The notes: generated by a model not told the origin, from the letters alone. 64,000 bases of DNA from Nonomuraea spiralis (GCF_014648435.1 NZ_BMRC01000008.1:248001-312000); one strand, 5' to 3'; counted from the first letter of the stretch, positions 51,750 through 62,066 are shown. Made by a program: numbers and translations.

Positions 51750-53015
51750 CTACCATTCGCAGGGCAGCTCCGCACGCACGATCGTCGGCCCTCCGACGGG
51801 GCTGTGCAGCACGAGCACGCCGTCGATGGTGGCCGCCCGGTCGGCCAGACCCGACAACCCGCCGTCCGGCGTGACGGCCGCGCCGCCGATGCCGTTGTCC
51901 CAGACGTCCACGACCACACCGCGGTCGTCCCTGAACACCGTCACCGACGCCTCGCTCGCGCCCGAGTGCTTGGCGAGGTTGGTCAGCGCCTCGGCGACGG
52001 TGAAGTACGCGATGCTCTCCACGGCGGCGGGCGGCCGTTCGGCCAGTTCGACGGAGACGTCCACGTGCACCGGCGCCCGCGCGGCCAGCCCCGACAGCGC
52101 CGCGTCGAGCCCCCGGTCGGTGAGGATGGCCGGGTGGATGCCCCTGGCCAGGTTGCGCAGCTCGGCGATGGCCGCCTTGGTGCCCGCGTGGGCCTGGGCG
52201 ATCAGCGTCCTGGCCTCCTCCGGGTCGGTGTCGAACTTGGCCTGCGCGCGTCCCAGGTCCACCGCCACCGACAGCAGCCGCTGCTGGGCGCCGTCGTGCA
52301 GGTCACGTTCGATCCTGCGGCGTTCGGACTCGGCCGCGTCGATGCCCCTGGCCCTGCTGGCCCGCAACCGCTCCTCCTCGCTGCCGCCGAGCAGCACCGT
52401 GCCGAGCGTGCCGTGCAGCCAGGCCATCCCCCGTACGAGATAGGCCGTCAGGACGAGCAGCAGCACCCCGAACGCGCCCGCCAGCAACGCGCCCGGCCAG
52501 TTGTCGACGACGAGTCCGCTGTCGACGCCGCCCAGGACGTACAGGACGCGCGCAAGGGGCACGAAGAGCAACATCGCCGTCGCCGTCCACAGGACGACCG
52601 ACAGGGCGGACTCGACCAGGCCCAGCGGCAGCAGCATGAGCAGGTAGCCGAGGTCCTGCCAGGTGGCCTTGTCGCCCAGCAGCCAGGTGAGATGCGCCAG
52701 CAACCCGCCCTCGGGCCGGCCCCGGTACGGATCGGCGATCCGCACCCCGAACGCCGCCCGCAACAACCGCCGCTCCACCATCGCGCCGCCGCGCCACATC
52801 AGCACGGCCGCCATCGTCAGCGGCAGGCCCACCCAGACGACCACCAGCGGCACCGCCAGCGCCGTCGCCAGAGTCACCACGACGAACCAGACCAGTCCGA
52901 ACCCCCCGCTGACCAGCAGGTAAGGAGCCGCCCGCCAGGTCATGGGGTCCACCAGCACCCCTAACGGCCCCTTCGGCCCGAACGCCACCCTGTCCTTCAT
53001 CCGCACCGATCGCAT
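51750..53015 (-). CDS. Sensor histidine kinase (putative-sensor domain plus HisKA_3)
   Basis: 421 aa. Residues 25-205 form the four-to-six helix putative sensor domain common in Streptomyces (PYLLVSGGFGLVWFVVVTLATALAVPLV, LVWVGLPLTMAAVLMWRGG type), then HisKA_3 with His240 in RRIERDLHDGAQQRLLSVAVDLG and HATPase_c (EALTNLAKHSGA, DNGIGGA, GGLSGLADRAA). In an operon with the LuxR-type regulator. The signal is unknown, but these pairs often respond to envelope stress. Confidence 0.92.
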   Translation of the reverse strand: MRSVRMKDRVAFGPKGPLGVLVDPMTWRAAPYLLVSGGFGLVWFVVVTLATALAVPLVVVWVGLPLTMAAVLMWRGGAMVERRLLRAAFGVRIADPYRGRPEGGLLAHLTWLLGDKATWQDLGYLLMLLPLGLVESALSVVLWTATAMLLFVPLARVLYVLGGVDSGLVVDNWPGALLAGAFGVLLLVLTAYLVRGMAWLHGTLGTVLLGGSEEERLRASRARGIDAAESERRRIERDLHDGAQQRLLSVAVDLGRAQAKFDTDPEEARTLIAQAHAGTKAAIAELRNLARGIHPAILTDRGLDAALSGLAARAPVHVDVSVELAERPPAAVESIAYFTVAEALTNLAKHSGASEASVTVFRDDRGVVVDVWDNGIGGAAVTPDGGLSGLADRAATIDGVLVLHSPVGGPTIVRAELPCEW

Positions 53016-53114
53016 GCCCCCAGCCTGCCGGGCGGCGACGGCGAGGTGAATGGAGCGAGCGCCAGACCCGACCGGGGGTTAACCCCACCCCCGGACCATG
53101 GCCCGTCCGGCACA

Positions 53115-53155
53115 CGAAAGGGCGGCGAGGAGATGAACTCCCCGCCGCCCTTTCG
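53115..53155 (-). terminator. Terminator after rho
   Basis: CGAAAGGGCGGCG / CGCCGCCCTTTCG, perfect 13-bp stem extended by GGAG/CTCC after one mismatch, 14 bp downstream of the rho stop. On the other strand it separates rho from the kinase promoter. Confidence 0.8.
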
Positions 53156-53169
53156 AGAACGCGCGGCCG

Positions 53170-55200
53170 CTAGTCGCGGTCGTTGCTCACCGTGGTCTTC
53201 TGGACCTGCAGAAGGAACTCGGCGTTGGACTTGGTCTCCTTCATCTTCTCCAGGAGAAGCTCAAGAGCCTGCTGCATGTCCAGCGCGTGCAGCACCCGGC
53301 GCAGCTTCCAGACGATCTGGAGCTCATCCTTGGCCATGAGGATCTCTTCCTTACGCGTGCCGGACGCGTCCACGTCGACCGCGGGGAAGATGCGCTTGTC
53401 GGCCAGGGAGCGGTTGAGCTTGAGCTCCATGTTGCCGGTGCCCTTGAACTCCTCGAAGATGACCTCGTCCATCTTGGACCCGGTCTCGACCAGGGCCGTG
53501 GCGAGGATCGTCAGCGAGCCGCCGTTCTCGATGTTGCGGGCGGCGCCGAAGAAGCGCTTGGGCGGGTAGAGCGCCGTGGAGTCGACACCACCCGACAGGA
53601 TGCGACCGGAGGCCGGGGCCGCCAGGTTGTAGGCGCGGCCCAGTCGCGTGATCGAGTCGAGCAGGACGACCACGTCGTGGCCCAGCTCCACCAGGCGCTT
53701 GGCGCGCTCGATGGCCAGCTCGGCGACCGTGGTGTGGTCCTCGGCCGGACGGTCGAAGGTCGAGTGGATGACCTCGCCCTTGACCGACCGCTGCATGTCG
53801 GTGACCTCTTCGGGACGCTCGTCCACGAGCACGACCATCAGGTGGCACTCGGGGTTGTTGCGGGTGATCGCGTTGGCGATCGCCTGCAGCACCATCGTCT
53901 TACCGGCCTTCGGCGGCGAGACGATCAGACCGCGCTGGCCCTTGCCGATCGGCGAGACGAGGTCGATGATCCGCGTGGTGAGGATGTTCGGCTCGGTCTC
54001 AAGGCGCAGGCGCTCCTGCGGGTAGAGCGGCGTCAGCTTGTTGAAGTCGGGCCGGTTGCGGGCCTGCTCCGGGTCCATGCCGTTGACGGTGTCGAGGCGG
54101 ACCAGGGCGTTGAACTTCTCGCGGCGCTCGCCGTCGCGCGGCTGGCGCACGGCGCCGGTGATGACGTCGCCCTTGCGCAGGCCGTTGCGGCGGATCTGGG
54201 CCAGCGAGACGTAGACGTCGTTGCTGCCCGGCAGGTAGCCGCTCGTCCTGACGAACGCGTAGTTGTCGAGGATGTCGAGGATGCCGGCGATCGGGATGAG
54301 CACGTCGTCGTCGCCGATGACGGGCTCGGTGCTGTCGAAGCGGTCACGGCCGCGGCCGCGGTTGCGCTCCCTGAAGCGGCCCCTGCGGCCACGCCCGCCG
54401 CGGTCGTCGTCATCCATGCCGCCACGCTGGTCACCGCGCTGGTCAGCGCGCTGGTCACCACGGTCACCGCGCTGGTCGGCACGGTCACCACGCTGGTCGG
54501 CACGATCACCACGCTGCTCACCGCGGTCGCCGCGGTCGCCGCGCTGGTCGCCGCGGCCGCCGGCGTCCGTGGCGCGCTGGTCGCCGCGGCTGCTCTCGGC
54601 ACGGCCGCCCTCACCGCGGTCGGTGCGGTCGGCGCGGTCGGCGCGCTCGCCGCGGTCACTGCGCTCGCCACGCTCACGGCGCTCGCCGCGGCTGCGCCGC
54701 TCACGACGGCTCTCGCGCTCGCCCCGCGTGTCGGCCTGACCGGCGTCCACGACCTGGGCCTGCTGCTCGACGACCGGCTCGGCCGGCGCGGCCACGGGCT
54801 CGGGGGCCGCGGCCACCGGCTCTGCGGCCTGCGGTGCGGCCTCCTCGGCCGGCTTGGTGCGGGAACGTTCCCTGCGTGTACGGGTGGGTCGCTCGGCCGC
54901 GGGAGGCGCTGCCTCCGTCACGACGGGCGCCGCCTCAACCGCGGGTGCCGCCGGAGCGCCGTCTCCGGAGGCGCCACCCTGCTTCTCCTGGATGGCCGCG
55001 ATGAGCTGGCTCTTCCGCATGCGCCCGGTCCCGCTGATGCCCAGTTCCGCGGCCATCTTCTGCAGCTCGGGCAGCACCTTGGCGGACAGGCCGGTGCCGG
55101 AGCGACGCGCACGAGGCTTGGCCGCGGCGCGGGTGGGGGTGTCGCCGGACGCGGGCTGAGCGCCTGATGCGTCGGAGAGGAGTTCGGTGGTGTCGCTCAA
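53170..55200 (-). CDS. rho: Transcription termination factor Rho with large RG/D-rich insert
   Basis: 676 aa (E. coli 419). N-terminal Rho_N (LSAKVLPELQKMAAELGISGTGRMRKSQLIAAI, 39-71), an Ala/Pro/Glu-rich linker (80-155), a strongly charged R/D/G/Q-rich insert (156-290), RNA-binding OB domain (ILDILDNYAFVRTSGYLPGSNDVYVS, 307-332), and the ATPase with Walker A SPPKAGKT (428-435), Walker B VVVLLDSITRLGRAYN and C-terminal LLEKMKETKSNAEFLLQ. Start TTG 55200 is supported by AAGGA 9-10 nt upstream. Such inserts occur in high-GC actinobacterial Rho and increase RNA affinity. Downstream of thrC-thrB. Confidence 0.97.
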   Translation of the reverse strand: MSDTTELLSDASGAQPASGDTPTRAAAKPRARRSGTGLSAKVLPELQKMAAELGISGTGRMRKSQLIAAIQEKQGGASGDGAPAAPAVEAAPVVTEAAPPAAERPTRTRRERSRTKPAEEAAPQAAEPVAAAPEPVAAPAEPVVEQQAQVVDAGQADTRGERESRRERRSRGERRERGERSDRGERADRADRTDRGEGGRAESSRGDQRATDAGGRGDQRGDRGDRGEQRGDRADQRGDRADQRGDRGDQRADQRGDQRGGMDDDDRGGRGRRGRFRERNRGRGRDRFDSTEPVIGDDDVLIPIAGILDILDNYAFVRTSGYLPGSNDVYVSLAQIRRNGLRKGDVITGAVRQPRDGERREKFNALVRLDTVNGMDPEQARNRPDFNKLTPLYPQERLRLETEPNILTTRIIDLVSPIGKGQRGLIVSPPKAGKTMVLQAIANAITRNNPECHLMVVLVDERPEEVTDMQRSVKGEVIHSTFDRPAEDHTTVAELAIERAKRLVELGHDVVVLLDSITRLGRAYNLAAPASGRILSGGVDSTALYPPKRFFGAARNIENGGSLTILATALVETGSKMDEVIFEEFKGTGNMELKLNRSLADKRIFPAVDVDASGTRKEEILMAKDELQIVWKLRRVLHALDMQQALELLLEKMKETKSNAEFLLQVQKTTVSNDRD
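54421..54561 (-). repeat. Minisatellite-like coding repeat in rho
   Basis: The DNA alternates near-identical 9-21 nt units coding RGDQ, RGDR and RADQ tetrads (residues 214-260). The unit number is likely to differ among strains. Confidence 0.7.
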
Positions 55201-55654
55201 CTAATAGGTCCTTCCCAGGGGTCGGGCGCCGGTTTTGTTCTGCCGGGCGTCCCGGAGGTGCTTGCGACCCGGCGGGACAGACCGGGTCGGGGTGCACGTT
55301 GCGATCTTCGGCTGTCGCGGACGGCCGCCACTCTTGGGGAGGGGTTCGTCCAGGCCGCCACAGGACCGTGGCGCGTGGCTGACACCCCCCAGATTGCTGT
55401 CGCCAACCAGATGTCGATGTGTGTCGAACGCGCAGGTCCCCGTCGTCGCCGCCTCACGTTGAGCCAACCGGGTGTGGGCCAACCGGAGGCAACGGATTCC
55501 GGGGAGACAGCCGCGCTGCTCACGCCTCGCGACGTGAAACATGATGCAGCGATGTATGGCTGACAAGCACGCACCCACCAAGGGGGCATCTGGTGCGGCT
55601 ATCAGCCTAACATCACCAGCGCACACGGCTATTCCCTGAAGGTCTAAAGAGGCA
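55201..55654 (-). promoter_or_regulatory. Gene-free rho leader (454 bp)
   Basis: Between the thrB stop and rho start there is no frame with coding character; third-base bias is lost on both strands. It should contain the rho promoter and a long leader. A possible minus-strand promoter lies near 55535-55565 (TTGTCA, 18 bp, ATGTTT). A 9-bp direct repeat GCCAACCGG occurs twice near 55462-55486. Long leaders in front of rho are known to mediate autoregulation; I see no clear structure that proves it. Confidence 0.45.
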
Positions 55655-56560
55655 TCAGCGTGTCTCGGGGAACTGAACGTTCGCACCAACCGGGTCGACG
55701 TCCATTTGCTGGATGTGCCAGTCATTACCCACTTCTGGCGCGATCAAATCCTGCGTATCCGGTGACGAAAACGCAAGAACCGTGGGACCCGCCCCCGAAA
55801 CGACCGCGGGCACGCCGACTGCACGCAGACGTTCTACCAGATGCGCGCTCTCCGGCATGGCAGGCGCGCGGTAGGGCTGGTGGAGACGGTCTTCGGTGGC
55901 GGCGAGCAACAGATCGGGTTCCGGCCGCGAGGTCAGCGCGGCGATCAGCAACGCGGCCCTGCCGGCGTTGAAGGAGGCGTCCTTGTGGGGCACGTCCTTC
56001 GGCAACAGCCCCCGAGCGGTCTCCGTGGACAACCGCGTAGAAGGTACGACGGCGACCGGACGGACCCTCTCGTCGGGGGCCAGCTTCACCATACGCGGTA
56101 CGCCCACGTGGTCGGTCCAGGCCACCGTCAGGCCCCCGGCCAGGCACGGAGCGACGTTGTCGGGGTGGCCCTCCATCTCGGTGGCCAGGGCGAAGACGTC
56201 GTCGTCGGACAGGTCGGCGTCGCTCAGCGCGCGGGCGGCCAGGATGCCGGCGCAGACGGCCGCCGAGGACGAGCCGAGGCCGCGCGCGTGCGGGATGCGG
56301 TTGACGCAGCGCAGGCGGATGCCCTCGGGCTGCGGCGCTCCCATGCGGGCGTACGCCTCGCGCATGGCTCTGATGACGAGGTGTCCCTCGCCGAGGTCGA
56401 CCTCGCCCGCGCCTTCGCCCTCCACGCTCACACGCACACCGGGCTCGGCGGTGAGCGTGGCCTCCACGTCGTCGTAGAGGGTGAGCGCGAGGCCGAGCGC
56501 GTCGAAGCCGGGCCCCAGGTTGGCGGACGTGGCCGGCACGCGGATTCGCACCGTCGTCAT
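55655..56560 (-). CDS. thrB: Homoserine kinase
   Basis: 301 aa GHMP kinase, ATP-dependent phosphorylation of homoserine on the threonine pathway. ATP loop PHARGLGSSSAA at 90-101, N-terminal VPATSANLGPGFDALGLAL, and C-terminal VSGAGPTVLAF. Follows thrC by 44 bp; its product is the substrate of ThrC. Confidence 0.96.
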   Translation of the reverse strand: MTTVRIRVPATSANLGPGFDALGLALTLYDDVEATLTAEPGVRVSVEGEGAGEVDLGEGHLVIRAMREAYARMGAPQPEGIRLRCVNRIPHARGLGSSSAAVCAGILAARALSDADLSDDDVFALATEMEGHPDNVAPCLAGGLTVAWTDHVGVPRMVKLAPDERVRPVAVVPSTRLSTETARGLLPKDVPHKDASFNAGRAALLIAALTSRPEPDLLLAATEDRLHQPYRAPAMPESAHLVERLRAVGVPAVVSGAGPTVLAFSSPDTQDLIAPEVGNDWHIQQMDVDPVGANVQFPETR

Positions 56561-56604
56561 TGGTTCACGATTCCCTTGTCATTCGCTCACTCCACGTGCA
56601 TGCC

Positions 56605-57663
<1,059 letters not shown>

Positions 57664-57730
57664 GATGACTCCCTACCTGCGCTGTTGGGCACCGAGTGTA
57701 CGGGGTGCGCGGACCTGGCGCGGATCCGCG

Positions 57731-57755
57731 TCCAATGGCTGGACAGGTCATTGGA
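57731..57755. promoter_or_regulatory. Inverted and direct repeats in the thrC/GT2 divergent promoter region
   Basis: TCCAATG and CATTGGA form 7-bp arms with an 11-bp spacer; within and behind it TGGACAGG occurs twice at a 12-bp interval (57740 and 57752). It lies 61 bp upstream of the GT2 start and 68 bp upstream of thrC. Candidate operator. Confidence 0.4.
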
Positions 57756-57815
57756 CAGGGGCACTATTCAGGAAATTCTCAGCATCTCCCGATAAGGTCT
57801 CGGCAGGGGGTCACC

Positions 57816-59288
57816 ATGAACGCGCGTCCTGCTTTGAGGCAGAACGACTATTCACCAGTAGTGCCGCCGGAGCTCGGGGCCTGGTCACCGAATCTGTCCG
57901 TGAGCGTGGTGATACCCGCGCACGGTGGGCAGGACAAGCTGGAGCTGACGCTGGCCGCGCTGGCCGCACAGACGTACCCGGACCATCTCATGGAGGTCCT
58001 GGTGGTGGACGACGGCAGCGCGCCGCCCGTCCGGCTGCCGGAGATCCGGCCGGTCAACACGAGGCTCGTCCCGGTGCGTGACGGCTGGGGCATCTCGAAC
58101 GCGGTCAACACCGGCGCCAAGTCCGCCGACGGGGAGATCATCCAGCGGCTCGACGCCGACATGGTCGCCTGCCGCGAGCACATCGAGGCCCTGGCCCGCT
58201 GGCACCACGAGACCGACTACCTGGTCACGATCGGGATGAAGAAGTTCGTGGACGCGCCGCCGGTCACCGCCCGGCAGGTCTTCCGCGCAGCGCGCCTGGA
58301 CGAGGTGTTCGACCTGGCCGGGGCCGTGTCCAGCTCGACCGAGGCGACGATCGAGAAGACCGACGGGCTGCGCAGGAGCCGTAATCCGTACCACGTGTGC
58401 ACCGGGCCGACCTTCGCCCTGCGCCGCGAGGTCTTCGACGCCGTGGGCGGGCTCGACCCGACCGTGGTGCGCGGCGAGGACACCGAGTTCTCCTACCGGC
58501 TGGCCATGCACGGCGTGGTGTTCGTGCCCGACCCGGCCGCGCAGGCGGTGCATCTCGGGTTGCCGGCGCAGCACCGCGACAGGGAGCGGGCCGTTCGGGC
58601 GGTGGAGCCGTACCTGGCGCACCGGATCCCGCTCCGCCGTGACCTGCGCAAGGACCGGGGGCGGCGGTGGCTGGTGCCGTACGTGGAGATCGTGCTGGAC
58701 GTCACGGACACCTCCGAGTCGGTGGTGCGGCGGGCGGTGGCGGCGGCCCTGGACGGCAAGCTCCAGGACGTCGTCGTGACGCTGGTCGGGCCCTGGTCGC
58801 GGCTCAACGACGGGCGGCGGGCCGTGTTGTCCGACCCGTGCTTCGAGCTGCGGCTGATGCGCGACCTGTTCGCCCATGACGAACGCATCCGGCTCATCGA
58901 CGAGGCCGCGCCGACGCCGTCGCCCACGCCGTTCCGCTACCGGGGGCCGGTGGACGTGCCGCTGCACCGGGCGACGCTGGAGCGCATGGTCGAGTCAGTG
59001 CAGAAGGACCTGGCGGGGGTGCTCGTCGTGGACCTGCCCGACGGGCGCACGGCCCGGCTCGAACGCACCTCGGCGCTGGGTCGGGCGCTGCTGCTGGCCG
59101 GTCCGGGCGCGGATCTCGACGACGTCGTCGAGGGCACCCATGGCGTACGGCACGAGCCGCCGGACCGCTACTGGCCCGCGCCTCCGCAGCCGGAGCCGGT
59201 CACGATCCCCGCGCCGGTGACCGTGACGGTGGAGCCGCCGGAGAACACCCTGCTCAGACGCCTGAAGTCGGCCCTGCGGCCGAACTGA
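57816..59288 (+). CDS. GT2-family glycosyltransferase, paralogue A
   Basis: 490 aa. N-terminal NDYSPVVPPELGAW tag, GT-A catalytic domain from residue 28 (LSVSVVIPAHGGQDKLELTL, LVVDDGSAPP), metal DxD as LDADM, catalytic-base region GEDTEFSYRL and His in AVHLG. A second domain (about 285-450: RRWLVPYVEIVLDVTDTSESVVRRAV, LVGPWSRLNDGRRAVLSDPCFELR) is shared with the two paralogues nearby and is not a known family to me. ATG 57816 has AGGGGGT upstream. No membrane helix. Probably extends a surface glycan. Confidence 0.88.
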   Translation: MNARPALRQNDYSPVVPPELGAWSPNLSVSVVIPAHGGQDKLELTLAALAAQTYPDHLMEVLVVDDGSAPPVRLPEIRPVNTRLVPVRDGWGISNAVNTGAKSADGEIIQRLDADMVACREHIEALARWHHETDYLVTIGMKKFVDAPPVTARQVFRAARLDEVFDLAGAVSSSTEATIEKTDGLRRSRNPYHVCTGPTFALRREVFDAVGGLDPTVVRGEDTEFSYRLAMHGVVFVPDPAAQAVHLGLPAQHRDRERAVRAVEPYLAHRIPLRRDLRKDRGRRWLVPYVEIVLDVTDTSESVVRRAVAAALDGKLQDVVVTLVGPWSRLNDGRRAVLSDPCFELRLMRDLFAHDERIRLIDEAAPTPSPTPFRYRGPVDVPLHRATLERMVESVQKDLAGVLVVDLPDGRTARLERTSALGRALLLAGPGADLDDVVEGTHGVRHEPPDRYWPAPPQPEPVTIPAPVTVTVEPPENTLLRRLKSALRPN

Positions 59289-59289
59289 C

Positions 59290-59323
59290 CCCCGTCCCGC
59301 TCCGGAAAGCTCGCGGGGCGGGG
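59290..59323. terminator. Terminator between convergent GT2 genes
   Basis: CCCCGTCCCGC / GCGGGGCGGGG, 11-bp stem with one wobble and a 12-nt loop, directly after the paralogue A stop. Confidence 0.65.
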
Positions 59324-59343
59324 TGTGGGCGGCGCGTGGGCGG

Positions 59344-60999
59344 TCAGCCGCGCAGGCGTCTGCCGAGGGCGCGTTTCATCGTGGCGGACAGCAGCGTGCG
59401 CAGGCTCTGCTGCGCGCGGTTCGCGGCGGCGAGCTGGCGGCGCAGGGTGCTCACGTCCCGCCGCAGCTCGACGGCCGTCTTGCGCCACCGCGTGGCCTCG
59501 TCCTTCCACTTGGTCACCTGCGCGCGCAGGCGGTCGGCCTCCCTGGCCAGCCTGGCCAGCTCGGCCTGTGCCTCCATCCGCGCCCGGTACGCCCCGCGCC
59601 GGCCGATCGGGGGCGCGGCCTCCGTGGTGAACCCGTACGTCTCGCCCTCGACCCAGGACACGCCCGACACGGCGTCCACCACGTCGTCGAGGTCGGCGGA
59701 GTCACCGTGGTCACCGAGGTCGGCGACCGTCATGCGGGCCCTGGCGAAGGCGGAGGCACGTTCCAGCCGGGCCGCGACGACGCCCTGCGAGGACTCCCCC
59801 AGCAGCACGGCCACCAGGCCGAGCCCCTCGTCGCGGGCCAGGTCGAGCAGGACGGCGAGGGTGTCCTCGCCGGGGATCCAGCCGGGCGGCAGGCGCAACA
59901 CGAACGGCGTGGCCGGATCGATCTCCTCGGCCGTGGCCAGGCGCACCTTGGGGTCGTGCAGGTAGTGGCCGTGGACCAGCGCGAGGTCGAGGCCGGGGTC
60001 GTCGAGCGGGGCGCGGCGCTCGCGGTCCAGGGTGTCCCAGGGGCCGAGCAGGAGCACCGACAGGTCCGCGACGGTGCCCGCGAGCAGCGCGTCCACCGTC
60101 GCGCGCACGCTGTCGTAGCCCGCCGTGCCGTCCACGACGGCGGTGACGTACGGGACCTTCCACTGCCGCGACGGATGGGAACGCAACCACCGGTAGGCCG
60201 GGATGCGGTCGGCCACGAACGCGTGGCTCACCCGGTCGATGGACAGCTTGTCGCGCATGCGCATGGTCGGGCCGAGATGGTAGGCGAGGGCGCGCGGCTC
60301 GGGCACGAACACGGCGCCGGCCTGGCCCAGCCGGTAGCCCATCTCGGTGTCCTGGCCGAGGATCAGCTCGTCGTCCATGGGTCCGGCGGCCTCGATCAGG
60401 CGGGCGCCCACGGACGTCGCGCCGCCGACGTGCAGGCTGAAGGGGCGCTGGGGGTTGGCGGTGAGGCCGTCGGTGCGTTCGACGAGGTCGACGATCCAGG
60501 TGTGCGGCTCGGCGGGCTCGAAGTGCTCTTCGAGGTCGGCGGGCAGCTCGGCGGGCACCTTCGCGCCGGTGAACCTGATGTAGCCGGTCACGACCAGGTA
60601 CGGCGCCGCGTGGTGCCAGCGCATGTGGGCCTCGACGGCGCCCGGGGTGAGGACGACGTCGGAGTCGAGCCAGTGGATCACCTCGCCGGTCGCCTCGGCC
60701 AGACCGGCGTTGCGGGCGTTCGCGCGGCCGGGCTGGGGACAGACGATCAGGCGGGTGCGCTCGGGGCGTACGGCGGGCAACCGCAGGGGCGGGGCGCTGC
60801 CGTTGTCGACGACGACGACCTCGGTGAGCGCGGCCGGGTAGGTCTGGCGGGCCAGCCCGGCCAGCACCAGGTCCAGCTTGTCCTGGCCGCCGTAGGCCGG
60901 GATCACCACGCTGACCGTGAGGGACGGGGTGAGGTCCTCCTGGAGCCGGAGCACGCGGTAGTCGTTGCCGCGCACCGGCGGGTTCTGGCTCGGGTTCAT
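59344..60999 (-). CDS. GT2-family glycosyltransferase, paralogue B, with C-terminal coiled coil
   Basis: 551 aa. NDYRVLRLQEDL tag near residue 11, GT-A domain (LTVSVVIPAYGGQDKLDLVL, VVDNGSAPP, LDSDVV, GQDTEMGYRL, AYHLG) where the xED acid pair is Gln-Asp, the shared second domain (WKVPYVTAVVDGTAGYDSVR, LLGPWDTLDRERRAPLDDPG), and an extra C-terminal coiled coil (about 470-545; EADRLRAQVTKWKDEATRW) with a basic end. ATG 60999 overlaps the upstream GT2 stop (ATGA), so it is co-translated with the 356-aa enzyme. Confidence 0.88.
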   Translation of the reverse strand: MNPSQNPPVRGNDYRVLRLQEDLTPSLTVSVVIPAYGGQDKLDLVLAGLARQTYPAALTEVVVVDNGSAPPLRLPAVRPERTRLIVCPQPGRANARNAGLAEATGEVIHWLDSDVVLTPGAVEAHMRWHHAAPYLVVTGYIRFTGAKVPAELPADLEEHFEPAEPHTWIVDLVERTDGLTANPQRPFSLHVGGATSVGARLIEAAGPMDDELILGQDTEMGYRLGQAGAVFVPEPRALAYHLGPTMRMRDKLSIDRVSHAFVADRIPAYRWLRSHPSRQWKVPYVTAVVDGTAGYDSVRATVDALLAGTVADLSVLLLGPWDTLDRERRAPLDDPGLDLALVHGHYLHDPKVRLATAEEIDPATPFVLRLPPGWIPGEDTLAVLLDLARDEGLGLVAVLLGESSQGVVAARLERASAFARARMTVADLGDHGDSADLDDVVDAVSGVSWVEGETYGFTTEAAPPIGRRGAYRARMEAQAELARLAREADRLRAQVTKWKDEATRWRKTAVELRRDVSTLRRQLAAANRAQQSLRTLLSATMKRALGRRLRG

Positions 61000-62066
61000 G
61001 CGCTTTCCATCAGCAGGCTCGGCCGGAAGCCGCGCCATTGGTTCGTGGCGACCCTGACGAAATGCGCCAGGGGCAACTGCCAGGTGTGCTCGTCGGTGAG
61101 CCCTCGGCGCAGGACGTAGCCGAGGCCGTGGGTGCGATACGTACGCGCCCCGATCTTTTGTGCCGCTTTGAGGAACTCGAGATCAACCGCACGCGGTAGC
61201 GCAGGAAATCCACCAATTTCCCGAAATTTCGCGCTTTGGAGCAAAATGGTGCCTCCAGCCACGTGATCTGCCCAAACCTCGCTAGGGTACGCCGCCCCAC
61301 TGGCGAACGTCGTACGCCGGATCGTGGCGCGCAACGGCTCCAGGTAGAAGAACTCGGCCGTCGTGCCCACCACGTCGGCCCCCGCGTACGAGCGGGCCAT
61401 GACGAGGTCGGACAGGTGGTCGGGACCGTACCAGTCGTCGTCGTCCCACTTGGCCAGGTAGTCGCCCGAGGCCATGGCGGCGGCCCGGTTCAGCACCTCG
61501 CCGAACGGCACCGACCGCGCCGCCTCGACCCACCTGACGGGCAGCGAGCACGCCTCGACGGCCGCGCGTACCTGCTCGAACGCCACCCCGTGCAGCCCGA
61601 TCAGCACCTCCGCCTCGACGCCGCGCTGCCGTTCCATCTGGGCCAGCGCCGCGCCGACCAGACCGGGCCGCTTGGTCGACATGACGATGCTGACCGACAC
61701 GCGGGCCGGCCGGTGGACCAGCCGGCGCAGACGTACGCTGTGCTCCTCCCGCCGCAGGTCGGCCAGGCTGCGCGCGGTGCCGTCGGCGGGCTGGGCGAGC
61801 CAGTCGCGGTCGGTGAGCAGCGCGGCCAGGTCGCCCGGCACCCACGCGGGGGCGTCCTGGGCGGTCAGCGGGATCCCGGCCCCGGCCAGGCCGGTCAGGC
61901 CGTCGAGCGGCACCGGCGCGCCGGGCCAGTCGATCTCCAGCCCGCGCAGGGAATGCGGCTCGGACGCCTCGGGCGGCCCGCCGTCGACCCGCCATCCGTC
62001 CGCCCAGTGGAGCCGGGCGAACCCCTTGCCCGGCGTACGCGTGAAGCCGCAGGGGGTGACGGACAT
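60996..62066 (-). CDS. GT2-family glycosyltransferase with unusual N-terminal domain
   Basis: 356 aa. Residues 1-115 are an uncharacterised domain (GFTRTPGKGFARLHWADGW, DAPAWVPGDLAALLTDRDWL), then a compact GT-A domain (VSVSIVMSTKRPGLVGAALAQM) with KWDDDDWYGPDHLSDL as the metal-binding acidic cluster and GGTILLQSAKFREIGGFPALPRAVDLEFL. It differs clearly from the three paralogues around it. The 3' part (61150-61250) has a noticeable drop of G/C at third positions. ATGA-coupled to paralogue B. Confidence 0.85.
   Translation of the reverse strand: MSVTPCGFTRTPGKGFARLHWADGWRVDGGPPEASEPHSLRGLEIDWPGAPVPLDGLTGLAGAGIPLTAQDAPAWVPGDLAALLTDRDWLAQPADGTARSLADLRREEHSVRLRRLVHRPARVSVSIVMSTKRPGLVGAALAQMERQRGVEAEVLIGLHGVAFEQVRAAVEACSLPVRWVEAARSVPFGEVLNRAAAMASGDYLAKWDDDDWYGPDHLSDLVMARSYAGADVVGTTAEFFYLEPLRATIRRTTFASGAAYPSEVWADHVAGGTILLQSAKFREIGGFPALPRAVDLEFLKAAQKIGARTYRTHGLGYVLRRGLTDEHTWQLPLAHFVRVATNQWRGFRPSLLMESA

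Noticed and set aside
54421..54561. Possible CRISPR-like array
   Set aside because: Units are short, in frame and lack unique spacers; it is a coding minisatellite in rho.
53287..55167. 626-codon plus-strand frame opposite rho
   Set aside because: Ala/Val/Leu-rich repeats simply mirror the rho codons; no start signal and no family features.
55201..55725. Several overlapping frames in the rho leader on both strands
   Set aside because: No third-position bias, no ribosome sites, and no similarity to known proteins.
59323..61119. 598-codon plus-strand frame opposite GT2 paralogue B
   Set aside because: Shadow of the GT2 codons; ends inside another certain gene.
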